Shown in pieces: positions 28,943-40,140 of a stretch of 64,000 nucleotides of DNA (positions are counted from its first letter, which is position 1; the number at the start of each line of letters is the position of its first letter). The notes below the pieces were generated by a model that ran no database searches, was not told the DNA's origin, and saw only the letters and a list, made by a program, of their open reading frames with translations. Both the position numbers and the translations under genes were made by a program. The DNA is from Cercophora sp. LCS_1 (Eukaryota; Ascomycota; Sordariomycetes; Sordariales; Lasiosphaeriaceae): the NCBI GenBank assembly GCA_036250225.1, contig JAPZLL010000029.1, forward strand, positions 124,001-188,000, in the 5' to 3' direction.

Positions 28943-31900
28943 CTAGTGCCTGCCCACAATCAGCAGGCTTAGCGCAATCGCAATGATGGGCAAGACGCTG
29001 ACCGCCTCGCCCAGACCTGCCCACTGAGGCTCAATCCTGACCTTGACCAACGCGCCAGCCGCCAGGAGGATAGCAAACACATTGTACACGGCGCTCCAGA
29101 CCAAGTTCATCACGATCCTCGAGAAAGCGGCCTGGCTGATATCCAAAAGGACGACAATGCCCTCCAGCCCCGCAAGCAAGACAACATCCGCTGCCGACTG
29201 CGTGATATCGCTAGCATCCTTGCCGGAAAGCTGAACGCCAACATTGGCTTGCGAAACAGCGACCGCATCGTTGATCCCATCTCCGCAGAAGAGGACAGTC
29301 TTGCCTGCTGCGATGAGCGATGACACGTAGGCTTGCTTCTCGGCAGGCGTGCGTTGGGCGGCAACATTGGCGGCAGGGATGGAAAGCTCCGAGGCAATAG
29401 TTTCGACGGCCCGTTGGTGGTCGCCCGACACAAGGTGAATCACGATGTTGCGGGACGCGAGTTGCTGGAGAACCAGCTTTGCATCGGGTCGGAGGCGAGC
29501 GCGGAGACCAAAGAGCGCGATAGGGTTGTTGTCACGGGTGATGAGGAGCGTGGTAAGACCGCTCGTCACGGCCTTCTTCACGACAGCGTGGTCTGAGTTC
29601 TTGGTCCAGTTGGGGTTGCCAGCTTGGTACAGGGCTCCGTGCTCGGTTGCTCGGACACCAAAGCCGGGAACGGAGCGGACCTCACTGAGGCTCGCCGCCT
29701 TGACATCGGATAGATACTTAGCGACAGCGAGGGAAACCGGATGGTTGTTGCTGGCTGTGAGGGCCTTTGCAACTGCAGCTGCCGTTGTGGGGTCGCTGTC
29801 AAGGTACTCCGCAAGAACAACTTCAAGCGCAGACTCGGTGAGGGTGCCAGTTTTGTCAAAGACGGCGTCGGTGATCTTTCGCGCCTCGGAAGTGCACTCG
29901 GCGGACTTGATGATAACACCCCTGCGTGCGGCAATACCACCGCCAATGACAAGTACCATCGGCACAGCAAGACCTAGAGCGCAGGGGCAGGATACGGCCA
30001 AGACGGCAACGGCGTAGGTGATAGCGTCGGGTATGGCTTTGCTAGCCGGGTCGCCCCGAACCTTGAGTCCAACAACGGTCCAGATGACGAACACGAGGAT
30101 GGCGACGGTGCCTACGACCGGCACGAACCAGCCGGCAACTTTGTCAGCAAGGTCCTGAACGCGGGGCTTTGAATTGGCCGCTCCCTCGACCAGAGTAGCA
30201 ATGTCCGTCACAGTGTTCTTGCCGGGAAGCCGCGTGAGGTCCACTGTCAGACTGCCCGAACCGTTTAGAGTTCCCGCGATGACCTTGTCTCCGGTTTTCT
30301 TGACAACGGGCATGCTTTCACCCGTGAGCATAGACTCGTCAACCTCACTGGTGCCAGAGATGACAACGCCATCTGTTGGAACCCGCGAGTGTGGAGGCAC
30401 GCGAAAAGTATCGTTTAGCTGAAGAAGACGCGAGTCAATCTCGCGATCCTTGCCGTCCTCCACAAGCACAGCCGTGGAGGCTTGAAGGGACCGCATCGAG
30501 ACAGCCGAAACGGCGCGCATGCGGGCATACGCAGCCACAAGACGACCGGCGAGCACAAGAGTGATGAGCAGAGAGCTTGTCTCGAAGAATTCGCCCTGCT
30601 CCAAGGGGCGATCCACCATGCGGAAGCCGAATGCGACAACCGAATAGAAATAAGCGGCTGTAATGCTAATCGTCACCAGCATGTCCAACTCGACAGACTT
30701 GTCGTAGATAAGCGATGAGATAGCCGGGCGGTAGAAGACCGGGATGGCAATGATCTGCACGAAAGTGGCGAGAACCAACTCGATAATAGCCTCGATCTTC
30801 TTGTCGACCAGGTCCTCACTGAAGGCGAATACAGCAACGGGAATGGTTAAGATGGCAGCTAGAATCGTCTTCCACAGCATGTCGTAGAGATGCTTCCGGC
30901 CACTAGACAGCGAAGGATCAGAGCCAGGAGGGGCCAACCCGGTTGACATGTTGGAAGTGAGCTCGATGAGACGACGGGCGCCAACTATAGCAGGGTTATA
31001 CGTGATGCGGACCATCTTCTTGTTGACAATGGTGATGTCGCTAACACCGCCAATATCGCTCTTAACGATGGCGTTGGCGGCGTCACCAGAGGCCAGCAGA
31101 TCGATCGTTTGGTCGCCGCCAATGACAGGCTTGATGCGCTTCGTCGTCGCCTTCTCGGCACGCAAGAGGATGGCATCCAGGCTACCGACGGCGGCCTCCG
31201 GGTCGAGGTCGAATTCGGCGCTGCCCATGACAAAGTTGACGCGCACATTGAACACACCGGGCTCCGACATCAAGGCGCGCTCCAGTTTGGTGCCGCAGCT
31301 GGAGCAGTCCATGCCTTCGACAACCAACGACACATGGTCTAACCCTGCCGACTTCTCAATATCGGTTCTCATGGGGCGCAAGGGAAGGATCGCGAGATCG
31401 TCCGGGGCAGTGCCGTCGCCAGAGCAGCAGAGATCCTGACCGTGGCCATGGCCGTGTGCCTTCTCGTGTCCATGCATATGTCCGTGGTTGTGTGCGTGTC
31501 CATCGCCATGCCCATGCCCATGACCGTCGTGGTCGTGGTCGTGGTCGTGATCGTGACCGTGCTCTTCGGAAACGCGGCGCTGGTGTTGCTTCTTGTTCCG
31601 ACCCTTGGGACCCTTGGGGTGATGGTGATGGCTCTTGGCACCGAAGCGAATGGCATGCGCCGAGGAGAAGCTGGTCGACTGCAGCAGATCAAGCGAGTGG
31701 GCCTTTTGATCAACGCCGCAATACACGACTGGCAATCCTATCTCCAGAACGCTGCGGCAGATGCAGCGGGCCTGCTCGAGGTACGACGAGTACTGCTGGA
31801 ATGCCTTGGTCATATGGCTTTCGCAGGGCGTCGCCGAATGCGATCCGTCGGCGGCGTGCTCGTGCTTGTGGCCGGTGGCATCGGAGCCGTCGTTGCGGCA

Positions 31901-32267
31901 ATCTTGTTCGCACTCGGCGGCGGCGGCGGACACGATGCATTTTTCTGTCCAACGTTAGCGTCACCATGGCCTAGGACCATCGCGTCGTACCATCGCAGCA
32001 CTTGTCCTTGCCGGCGCAGCAGCTGTCAAACGCCTTCTTATCGACGTGCGAATCGTTGTCGCACCGGTCGTCAAGGCTGCAGTCGTCGCCCTTGAGGCAC
32101 GACAAGGTGCTAGCATCGTCGCAGCTATCAATGGCGTCGTCAGCAGCATCAGCAGCAGGAGCAACGTGCGGTGAAGCGTGGGTGTGCTCGTGCGCCGAGG
32201 GCGGCGGCGGCGGATTGGCCGGCTGGCAGCGAGATTGCTCCTTTCCAGAGCAGCAATCGGCTCCCAT
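28943..32267 (-). CDS. Copper-type P1B ATPase with Cys/His-rich N terminus
   Basis: Two exons: complement(join(28943..31944,31991..32267)), 1092 residues. The 46-bp intron joins CCDG/E|KCI. The first ~100 residues contain several CC or Cys-pair motifs (DCCSGKE, SCCAGKDKCCDG). A His/Asp/Gly-rich stretch follows (around residues 215-265), then one HMA domain with GMDCSSCGTKLE (Cys306, Cys309). The membrane ion-binding motif is CPC (745-747, VSCPCALGL), the phosphorylated Asp is D789 in DKTGTLTE, with NNHPVS (nucleotide-binding HP) and GDGINDAVAVSQA. CPC places it in the Cu(I) P1B-1 class. It resembles fungal surface copper-export pumps (C. albicans CRP1, A. fumigatus CrpA). Probable role: copper efflux and tolerance at the plasma membrane. 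Intact. Confidence 0.95.
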
Positions 32268-33565
32268 GGTCGCGTCTTCCTCGGTCGGGTGGTGTTCTGC
32301 TTATTTTATTCTAGGTGCAAATTATGTTTTAGGGACGGATCGTTGAGTGTGTTGTCGCAAGGAAGGTGCTGATGGGGGGACTTATGCTAAGCTAAGGTGG
32401 GGTTCCGATGTCCGGGGGCGTTCACACATGACGCCTGGATTTTCGGCGAATGGCGAGCGGCTTCAGGGACGGAAAGCCCTACCACGGGACCGACCCGGCG
32501 CGGGAAGGTGGAACCGCGTCGGAATCATGCCGAAACAACCCCTGGTTTGGGGCTTGGTTTCGGGGAGCTGTTGCACTCCCAGGGCCAGATCGTCAGTTCC
32601 AGACGTCCCTGCATGCCACGTTCTTTTTCCCCAGCCCTCGCGTTTGTTCGCATGTTTCCCGAATGCCGACAACTGAGAAGCATTGGGATGGCCAAGCCGG
32701 GCTTCCAACCTGTTGGGTCTGCCAAGGTTTTCCAAGATTCCATGACATTCCCTCGTTCAGGGTTGTAGCCAAAGTGCCAACCAAGGCTTGCGAGATTTCC
32801 CCCACACCGCAAAAACGATGGATCAGTCAAGGAGCATAGATATCGGGCAGCTTTGTCCATGTCCAAAATGACAACAGCCGTTTCAATTGGGGACAGGACA
32901 TGGAGCAGGGTCCTTGCATTTCACATCTCAGTGCACACGTCCCAGAGCTCGATAATCCACAATCGAACACGTTAATACCTAGGCTTCTTAAACCTTGCAT
33001 ATTGATCGCTTTGAGGATTTCGTCTGATGGTATTTCACTGCAAAATGTGCACATGACGGAATCCGGGCCGAATTTCCGTGTCGTTTCCCCAAAGCATACA
33101 CAGTACACCACGATGGCGATGCGATCGAACCGCCTCGATTCCCAAGCTTGGCACGCGTCATTCGGAAGGTTGTTTGGATGTCGCAAAGCCTCAAGCAATC
33201 CAAACGGGCATTTACCAGCATATACTTCCAGGAATGCTGGAGGCCTCTCTTGCTGGCAAACTTCCCGACGGAAACTCGATCGTGGCTGTGTTGGTGAAAG
33301 AGCGAATGAGGATGAATGCTACACCCGCGACCCAAACTTCCCGTCTTGGAGAACCTCAGCCATTTGCTGACTGAATATAGGGTGACATTAATATTCCGTA
33401 CAAGGCAGTGCACTAGACTCTGCCTAGCAAAGCTCATATGATCCACAATCCTTCGTCAGCAAATATCAAGATAAAAAGCAGAAGCCTCCCCCTCACTGCT
33501 ACACAGTTTCAGCGCTATTGACATCCATCTCCACAAGAAACTACTTGATCCAAGTTATAGCCGAC
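32268..33565. other. Gene-poor stretch of 1.3 kb
   Basis: Only the ATPase promoter (left) and the promoter of the small gene at 33566 (right) are expected here. A TATA-like ATAAAAAG lies at about 33472, 90 bp before that start. Open frames on both strands lack family motifs. I see no RNA gene or mobile element. Confidence 0.5.
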
Positions 33566-33904
33566 ATGAGCACCAACGAAACACAAACAGCTCCTTCCCG
33601 GGCTTCTACTTCATCGTTTCAAGAGGACGACGTGACCAAGCCGCAACCTCCTCCAGTCCGACAGCAATACATCTACACAACTCAGAAGAAGGCCAACCCC
33701 AATGCACAGCCCAAGACTCAGTCCAAGCTTAGTGCTTTCCTTTCCAAGTTCAGGAGCCCCGCTGTCAAAGCGACGACAGCTATCAGAGATCGCGAGGACC
33801 TCGAGGCAGAGCGTACCGGTGTGGTGAAGAACAGGGTCATGGACACAGGCCGCAGCAGCAATGCCTGGGCCCTCAGCGGTGGTGCTGGTGGCCCTGGGAA
33901 CTAA
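33566..33904 (+). CDS. Small disordered protein, unknown function
   Basis: Single exon, 112 residues from the Met at 33566; an earlier Met at 33518 adds 16 residues. Polar, low in hydrophobics: Ser/Thr/Gln/Pro-rich N terminus (SSFQEDDVTKPQPPPVRQQYIYTTQ cannot fold as a globule), a short basic helix LSAFLSKFRSPAVKATTAI, and an Ala/Gly tail. A TATA-like box is about 90 bp upstream. No family recognised; evidence is codon usage and promoter only. Confidence 0.5.
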   Translation: MSTNETQTAPSRASTSSFQEDDVTKPQPPPVRQQYIYTTQKKANPNAQPKTQSKLSAFLSKFRSPAVKATTAIRDREDLEAERTGVVKNRVMDTGRSSNAWALSGGAGGPGN

Positions 33905-34568
33905 GGGCAACTCTTTTGTCATATGGGGATGTTTAATCTGCCGATATCTCGGTGGCCTGGCATGCTTGGGTGTGCAAGCTTGACGAACAATTCGGTGCTT
34001 ATGCCCATGGATACGAATAGGAATGACAGTTACGTTCACATATTGTTGAATACCACGGTAACTTGATTCCATTGCAGTGGAACGTATTGTTCTCCTGATA
34101 ACAAACACAGGCCATTCATGCCTACCCTTCGCGACAGTGAACATCAACCCACGAAGGATGTAGCTGCATGCTCCGCCACAAACGGGACGGACAAGGGGGA
34201 GAACACCACCAATGGTTTCAAATCATGCAGGAAGGCTACAGATTAATCTCAGGCACCAGCATAACAAACAGCGAAATGGCGGGGTTTCAGGACTTTGATG
34301 TAGCAAAACGCCATTGTGCAACCATCGTCATGCGGCCAGCCCTGGCGATATCCCCCGCAGATTGGTTGCATCGGACATTGAGCGTTTTTTTTTCACACCG
34401 AGGCAACCACCCACTTTTTTTCTGCTTCGACCCGACGATCCTTTCTTCTTTCGCCCTGAAGTCTAGGCCCGTCCATTTTCTCAACTCCCAAAGAGCCACC
34501 ACCAACGGCACATCGGCATCCATCTCCAACAGGGAATTCATTTACCTGGAAGGATCAAGGTCAACAAA

Positions 34569-35639
34569 ATGAGGCTCTCGCTCACCCTTGGGGCATTGTC
34601 AACGGCAACGCTCGTCACCAGCACCTCCACCTCCACCTTCAGAATCTGGTACCCAGAGTACTCAGCCGTCTTCCAAAACCTCCTCACATCCACTTGCTCT
34701 CCAGAATACGACACCTGGGCTGCTGACCTCCCAGCCGACCCCGGCAACCTCCTCGCCAACGGCACCAGAACCGCCGGCGAAGCCGTCGTGCAATGCATCC
34801 TCAGCAGCACAAGCGAGTACATGAAGACCAACATGGCATCGGCCGCAGTCTTGCTCGGCATCATGCCCTTTGCACTCTCCGTCCTGGGATCGTCGAGCGA
34901 AGAAAGCGCGCTCCTCTATGTCATCGCCCGCCGTCCGCTCCTGACAACTCTCCTCGTCGCCGGCGCGCCAGTCGTCGTCGCACTCAGACCATTCGAGTAC
35001 AAAAGCCCCGTCGGCATCCTCCGATCCAGGGAAGGCCGGTTCTACTCGCTCAACCTCGGCCCGGCGTGGTTCGTGTTATGTCTCGAGTACGCTCTTGCCC
35101 TTGCATCCGTCGCCAACGTCGCGCATGTAACGTATCAACTCGGCGTGGGCGTGACTACCATGATTTTACCTGATTCGCAATTCTTACCGGGGCTGTGGGC
35201 TTCAACCGGGGTGGTGGTGCATATTGTTGGCGCGCTGTGTCTCAAGTCGAGATTGCGGCTGTTGACACCAAAAGGTGAGTCGATTTTCAGGTCGGAGATG
35301 ACGTTGAGCTCGAAGAAGAGCATCACGGTTGAGACGATACGCGAGACGAAGTTGTTTTTGTTGCTGTCGTGGATTACGAGCATGTTGACGACGTTTCATG
35401 TCATTTTTGGCACGTTGGCGTTTTCGAGCATGCAGTTTATTTCTGTTAGGGATGCCTTTGGGGTCATTGGGCGGTATACGGCTTCTGTCACGCTGTGTAG
35501 GGTTGTCTTGATGTTTGAGTTGTCTGGGTTGAGGTCGAGTGTTGATAGTGTTGCGGAGACGGGAACCGAAGGCGATGAGGGGAGGGATCCGATTGATGGG
35601 CTGAAGAATGGGCCGAGGGTGTTTACTTTTGCGCCGTGA
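34569..35639 (+). CDS. Polytopic membrane protein, unknown function
   Basis: Single exon, 356 residues. An N-terminal signal-like segment (MRLSLTLGALSTATLVTS) is followed by a short Cys-containing lumenal part (two to three Cys, one NGT glycosylation site), then about six membrane helices: around residues 93-110, 122-140, 161-190, 208-226, 262-290 and 298-318. The cytoplasmic tail is acidic and short. The N-terminal layout (WYPEYSAVF, TWAADLPADP, CILSSTSEYMKTNMASAAVLLG) is a pattern common in fungal hypothetical membrane proteins, including the relic at 26868..28470 only loosely. No transport signature seen. The frame is intact. Confidence 0.75.
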   Translation: MRLSLTLGALSTATLVTSTSTSTFRIWYPEYSAVFQNLLTSTCSPEYDTWAADLPADPGNLLANGTRTAGEAVVQCILSSTSEYMKTNMASAAVLLGIMPFALSVLGSSSEESALLYVIARRPLLTTLLVAGAPVVVALRPFEYKSPVGILRSREGRFYSLNLGPAWFVLCLEYALALASVANVAHVTYQLGVGVTTMILPDSQFLPGLWASTGVVVHIVGALCLKSRLRLLTPKGESIFRSEMTLSSKKSITVETIRETKLFLLLSWITSMLTTFHVIFGTLAFSSMQFISVRDAFGVIGRYTASVTLCRVVLMFELSGLRSSVDSVAETGTEGDEGRDPIDGLKNGPRVFTFAP

Positions 35640-36081
35640 TGAGGCCCTTTCCTGGGGCATTGTGGATGTGCGCGCAATGACTGATGACTTGATGATAGTA
35701 ATGATCAGTGGGTAGTCCAAAGTGCGTTTCTTGTAACCCGTCAGGTAGACTCGGGTCTCCTTCAAACCCCCAAACCATAAATTATGTAAACTGAAACATC
35801 CTGGCCTCTCGACAGGTCTTTCGAGATGGCGTGATGGCTTCAGTGGGGCTCGCTAACAGTTTCTTGTCTCCGATTGGCAACTCCACCAAACGCCATGCCC
35901 ACGACAATGACGCGAGCGACGATAGCTTCGCCAAGACGAGCTACCAGCCCCTCGGGACAAAGCTGATATAACAGCCCACCCCATAGTATATCGGAGTCAT
36001 TGTTTATCGACAACGTCACTCATCGCCAACAACTCCAAAATTCACATCTCAATCTTCCCACCAGTCATCAACACCACAAAA
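35640..36081. other. Intergenic, OsmC-like gene promoter
   Basis: About 440 bp. Probably the 3' UTR of the membrane-protein gene and the promoter of the OsmC-like gene. Nothing else seen. Confidence 0.4.
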
Positions 36082-36594
36082 ATGTTCCGCCCTCTCATCA
36101 CCCGTTCCCTCCCCCGGGCCACCCGCACCGTCTCCACCGCCTCCCGCTCCTCCCTCCCAGTGAACATCACCGGTTCCGGCACCGGAACGATCCAAAAGGT
36201 CGCCATCCCCGGAAAGCCATACACCTTCACAGCAGACACATACACCGTCCTCGGCGGGCTCGACTCCGCCCCCTCACCAGTCTCCTACTCGCTCGCCAGT
36301 CTGAGCACATGCAATCAAGTCACCGGGTCTCTGGTCGCCAAAGACCTGGGCATCAAGCTTGGCGAGTGGAAGGTCGATGTCGAGGGCATTCTGCCGACTG
36401 ATGTGCTGGTTCAGGGGAAGGAGGGCAATGCGAATTGGGAGAAGGTAACGCTTGTGGCCAAGGTGCAGACTGATGCCGATGAGGCCGGTTTCCAGAAGTT
36501 TGTTGATGAGGTTGAGAGGCGATGTCCTATTACGCAGTTGTTTCAGAGGAGTGGGGTTGAATGGGTTAGCAAGTGGGAGAATGTGAAACTTTGA
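36082..36594 (+). CDS. OsmC-like protein, probably mitochondrial
   Basis: Single exon, 170 residues. The first ~25 residues are Arg/Ser/Thr-rich without acids (MFRPLITRSLPRATRTVSTA), a good mitochondrial presequence. The body fits the OsmC/Ohr fold: SYSLASLSTCNQVTGSLVAKDLGIKLGEW carries the helix with one conserved Cys, and CPITQLFQRSGVEWVSKW is the C-terminal motif with the second Cys (RRCPITQ). In this family the two cysteines reduce organic hydroperoxides. Likely role: defence against peroxides in mitochondria. Intact. Confidence 0.85.
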   Translation: MFRPLITRSLPRATRTVSTASRSSLPVNITGSGTGTIQKVAIPGKPYTFTADTYTVLGGLDSAPSPVSYSLASLSTCNQVTGSLVAKDLGIKLGEWKVDVEGILPTDVLVQGKEGNANWEKVTLVAKVQTDADEAGFQKFVDEVERRCPITQLFQRSGVEWVSKWENVKL

Positions 36595-37780
36595 GGGTGT
36601 ACTGGGTAGGGTGGAGGTGGAAAGGATGTATGATATGAAACAGGGGTGAAGAGAAATCCGGATTCGAGCAATGGTTCGTTGCCTTGGGGGATGTGGAAGG
36701 TTGAGAGGTGTGTTTAATCGCATCGGAGAAAGAGGCCTTCGAGGCGATTTCATTGGAACAAGGAGTAACAGCGGCTTGGAGGAGAAAAAGGTTTAGTTGA
36801 TAATGACAGCCGTAGACCCCACCCTGATCTTAAACCGTGAATGACGAAATCGAAGAATTTGGACGCTTCAACACCAACGTTTCACCATCTGCTCCATCAC
36901 AAGGGATGAGTTTTTAAAGGACTGGGCTCCAGGAAGGTAGAGCACATATCTCAAATCAGGTTTCTGCAAACCAAGTCATTATAGCTTGGCTGACGTCTCG
37001 TTCAGAAGCCACGCCTTGAAACCAACGAGCCTGGGAGCAAAGCCATCCCCCAATCCAATAGCAATGGGGTGCTGATTGGAGTCGTCTCTTGGCTATCAAA
37101 CTTGACGCCAAGAAGGTACCACCAAGCCGGGAGTCGAATGCTTGTTCACGCCGGGCCTAGGCTTCAAGCAACTCAAAACTGCACACCTCTCCAAGTGCTC
37201 AACTCGATTTCGCAGCCATAACTTCAAGTCTAAGATGATAGAAAGACCAATCTGGAAACAACGGCCAAGGATAGTGGCCGTGAACGCAACACGCCAAGAA
37301 CCTTTGAGTGCAGACGACTTTACGCTATCATGAGCTCAAGCAGCGGCGTATTCGATTTGCGAGACACATTTTCCCGATCCTTGGCATCGAGATTCGTTTC
37401 CCATAATGGCAGCGGGCGGCAGGCCGATATTCATCGCTGAACCCGGTCACAATATCGGATCCCGGCTAGATAAATGCGGCGAAGGCTCCACCAGGGTAGC
37501 CGGATGGACAAGCCCCGCTGCTGCGGCATCGTCACCGTTGGTATCAAGATGGCGCCGTCGTTGAGAATTGTCTGGGAAATAGTGCAGAGAAGGGTGAGTG
37601 CTGTGATGGAAACTTGGCACACACAAGGACGGGTAGGGACCGCGTGGCCGGGAGAGTGTTGCCGAGTGCGGTGGGTGGGCGGTCGGGCGCCGCGCTTGTC
37701 TGTGAACTCTGTGGTATCCGTTGCCTTGCATCTCGTCTTCCGTTCCACATCAAGTAGCCTAGTATCACGTCTGCAACGAG
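36595..37780. other. Gene-poor stretch of 1.2 kb
   Basis: No frame with family features on either strand. It includes the promoter side of the decayed dehydrogenase at 37781. Antisense frames near 37430-37885 were examined and not supported. Confidence 0.5.
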
Positions 37781-39200
37781 ATGCATTCGATTCAAGTGAC
37801 CGTTGGGACCCTGGCTATCCTGGTGTCCCTCCTCGTTCCGGAGGTAGCGGCTCAGAGTTGCTCCGGCGTCAGCGCCCGCTTTCAAGCCAAGATGGGGACG
37901 GGATACCGGTCCTACGCTGTTGTTACCGGACTTCGGTCACCGCGTCACCTTGTCGTTGATAAGGGCGGCAACCTGCTAGTTGCCGAGGATGGAAGGGGCT
38001 CAGTGCGGCGGCTGGTGCTTCAAGAAAACGGCGATGCTGTCTGTGTACAGTCCAATACCGCCATCACCAGTGGCGGAAGCATAAGTCGAGATCCGGAACG
38101 GATAACATGACTCTTCTGATACAAGTCTTGGTAGACGAACCATGGCGTTGCCCTCAGCGCAGATGGCAAGACTCTGTTCACCTCCAGCTTGGCCAGCGTG
38201 ACAGCTTACCCGTACGATGCTGCCACCGGCCAGGTTGGCACCGGCAAAGTCATCGTCTCGGGCATGTCTAACACGGGTACGCATCCCACCCGCGCCATCA
38301 CCGTGTCAAAGTGGAATCCCGACATCATTGCCGTGGCGCGCGGCTCCACCGGCAACATCGACACGTCGACCACTAACCAGTCGTCGGCCGCTCCATGATC
38401 AAGACGTTCAGTATCAACGCTTGCACTCGGGCCGCCTGTGACTACACCTCGGGCGGCGAAGTTCTCGGTTGGGGTCTCCGTAACATCGTGGGTGTGGGTG
38501 GGGATCCAGCCTATGGCGGCTTTGTAGGTGGCGTTTTGTCCCTCAGTCGTTCCCACAACTAACTCGGCTGCATAGCGGTCGGTCGAAAACTCGCTCGATG
38601 ATATGCGTATGGATGATCGTGATGTTCACGTCGACAATCCGGCCAAGAGATTTTCCTACCACGGCATCCTCAACGCGACTACCAACGCCCGCAAGGGTCT
38701 CAACTTCGGGTACCCGTCGTGCTTCGGTGCTTGGGATCCGTCGACTCTTGGCCAAAGCAGCCTGCAGGTTGGCCAGCTCGTACGGCCCGATGGTGTGCCT
38801 GCTGCCTCCGACTGCGCCCAGAGCGCCACCGGCCGTCTGCATTTTCATGCCCACACAGCTCCTCTGGACATCAAGTTCAACGCCAACAGAACTGCCGCTT
38901 ACATATCGTTCCATGGAAGCTGGTAAGAAGAACGTCCAGCCCGGTTGGTGCAAATGCTAATCGTAGCCAGGAACCGAAATCCCGCTGATGGGTACCGTGT
39001 CATGAGGGTTGACTTCAAGGAGGACCAGCCTATTGCCGACTCCACGAGCAATACTGCTCAAATCCCAGTCATGGAGAACCCCAACACCCGAAGCTGCCCC
39101 AGAGCTGCTTCCGACCGGTCGGCTTAGATTTCGACACTAAGGGACGCTTGTACATGTCGAGTGACACTTCCGGGAGGTGCACGTTATCCTGGGCGCTTAA
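37781..39200 (+). pseudogene. Decayed sorbosone-dehydrogenase-like (PQQ family) gene
   Basis: The secreted enzyme is recognisable: signal peptide (MHSIQVTVGTLAILVSLLV), SPRHLVVDKGGNLLVAEDG, NHGVALSADGKTLFTSS, DYTSGGEVLGWGLRN, VENSLDDMRMDDRDVHVDNPA, FGYPSCFGAWD, ISFHGSW|NRNPADGYRVMRVDF. Family: L-sorbosone dehydrogenase / PQQ-dependent pyranose dehydrogenase (AA12-like). Exons with in-phase joins: 37781..38080, 38135..38523, 38577..38922, 38971..39200. Lesions: the first intron (38081..38134) starts ATAAGT instead of GTAAGT, a one-base donor change. Single bases appear lost near 38387 (GG run), 39100 (C run) and 39173 (G run), each switching frame within conserved sequence. Losses in runs could be assembly errors; the donor change is not of that kind. 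Otherwise the protein would be complete. Confidence 0.8.
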
Positions 39201-39206
39201 TCGTTA

Positions 39207-40140
39207 GTGCTAGACACGGAGATGGGAACGTGTATATAATATGCCCTGAACGAGGAATTTGATGAGGTAATCGATCGCAAGAGCTTACCGTGGTGGCGGC
39301 ACATGCACATCTTTCACCGAGAAATATGGTCCGTTCCGGAGCGGATGTAAACGGGATGCCATGTTCATCCCGTGGCCGCCCTGTGGTTGTTTATCGTGAC
39401 ACCGCAGATGCTGTTTCGCGTCACCGTGACTTGACTACTTCGTGTGCCGGGTCTTGAGATGTAAGGTATTGCTGAGACTTAAGAAACTGTTGATGATCAA
39501 AATGAAAAAGCTGGCTTCGTCGATGTGGTCGAAATTCCGTCGAAGACCTGATTGGCACACTTCCCGCACCGGTTCGGATCGTCGCCCGAGCTCCCGGCGA
39601 ATGCAGGAACAGAGACGGCCCAGCAGGTGATGCGCGTGCCACGAAGCACGACGCAAGGCCCGACTGGTTGAACCTGCTGCACGACCGGGGGTTTACCAAG
39701 TTTTGAGGCAGGAGCGACCACCAAGATTCTGGCGGGGTTGGTCGCGTGATTGGATGGGATGTGTCTTGTGGAAAAGCTGAGCAGAGCTTGGAGCCAAAGG
39801 CGGAAGGTGCCATGCATTGTCGTTGGCAATCGCAGCCATAATCCTCGAGATTATCCATCCGGTACCGACATCTGCCCAGAACACAAATTGAGGCAGTGCT
39901 GTGCCGCCAGCCGCACGCCTGAACGTCCGTCCTGCAGCCAACCGAGCTACGGCAATATCACTGCGCGCATACTGGCTTTGCGTCACTTTGACCCTTTTAC
40001 GGACCCGCCTGCCACAGCTTGTCGATCGCGACCCGTGACTCTCGTCCGCGGTTTCCGCGCCGTCGCTGTCGGGAACAAGCGCAACCCAATACCTGCCATT
40101 ATTGTCAAAGGAGGAAAGAAACAACCTCGACCCATCCATA
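39207..40140. other. Intergenic, nothing recognised
   Basis: About 930 bp between the decayed dehydrogenase and Cys-rich protein A. Several antisense frames exist but lack motifs. It probably includes the promoter of Cys-rich protein A. Confidence 0.5.

Noticed and set aside
38081..38134. U12-type AT-AC intron
   Set aside because: The intron ends in TAG, not AC, and lacks a U12-type donor (ATATCC) and branch site; a mutated GTAAGT donor is simpler.
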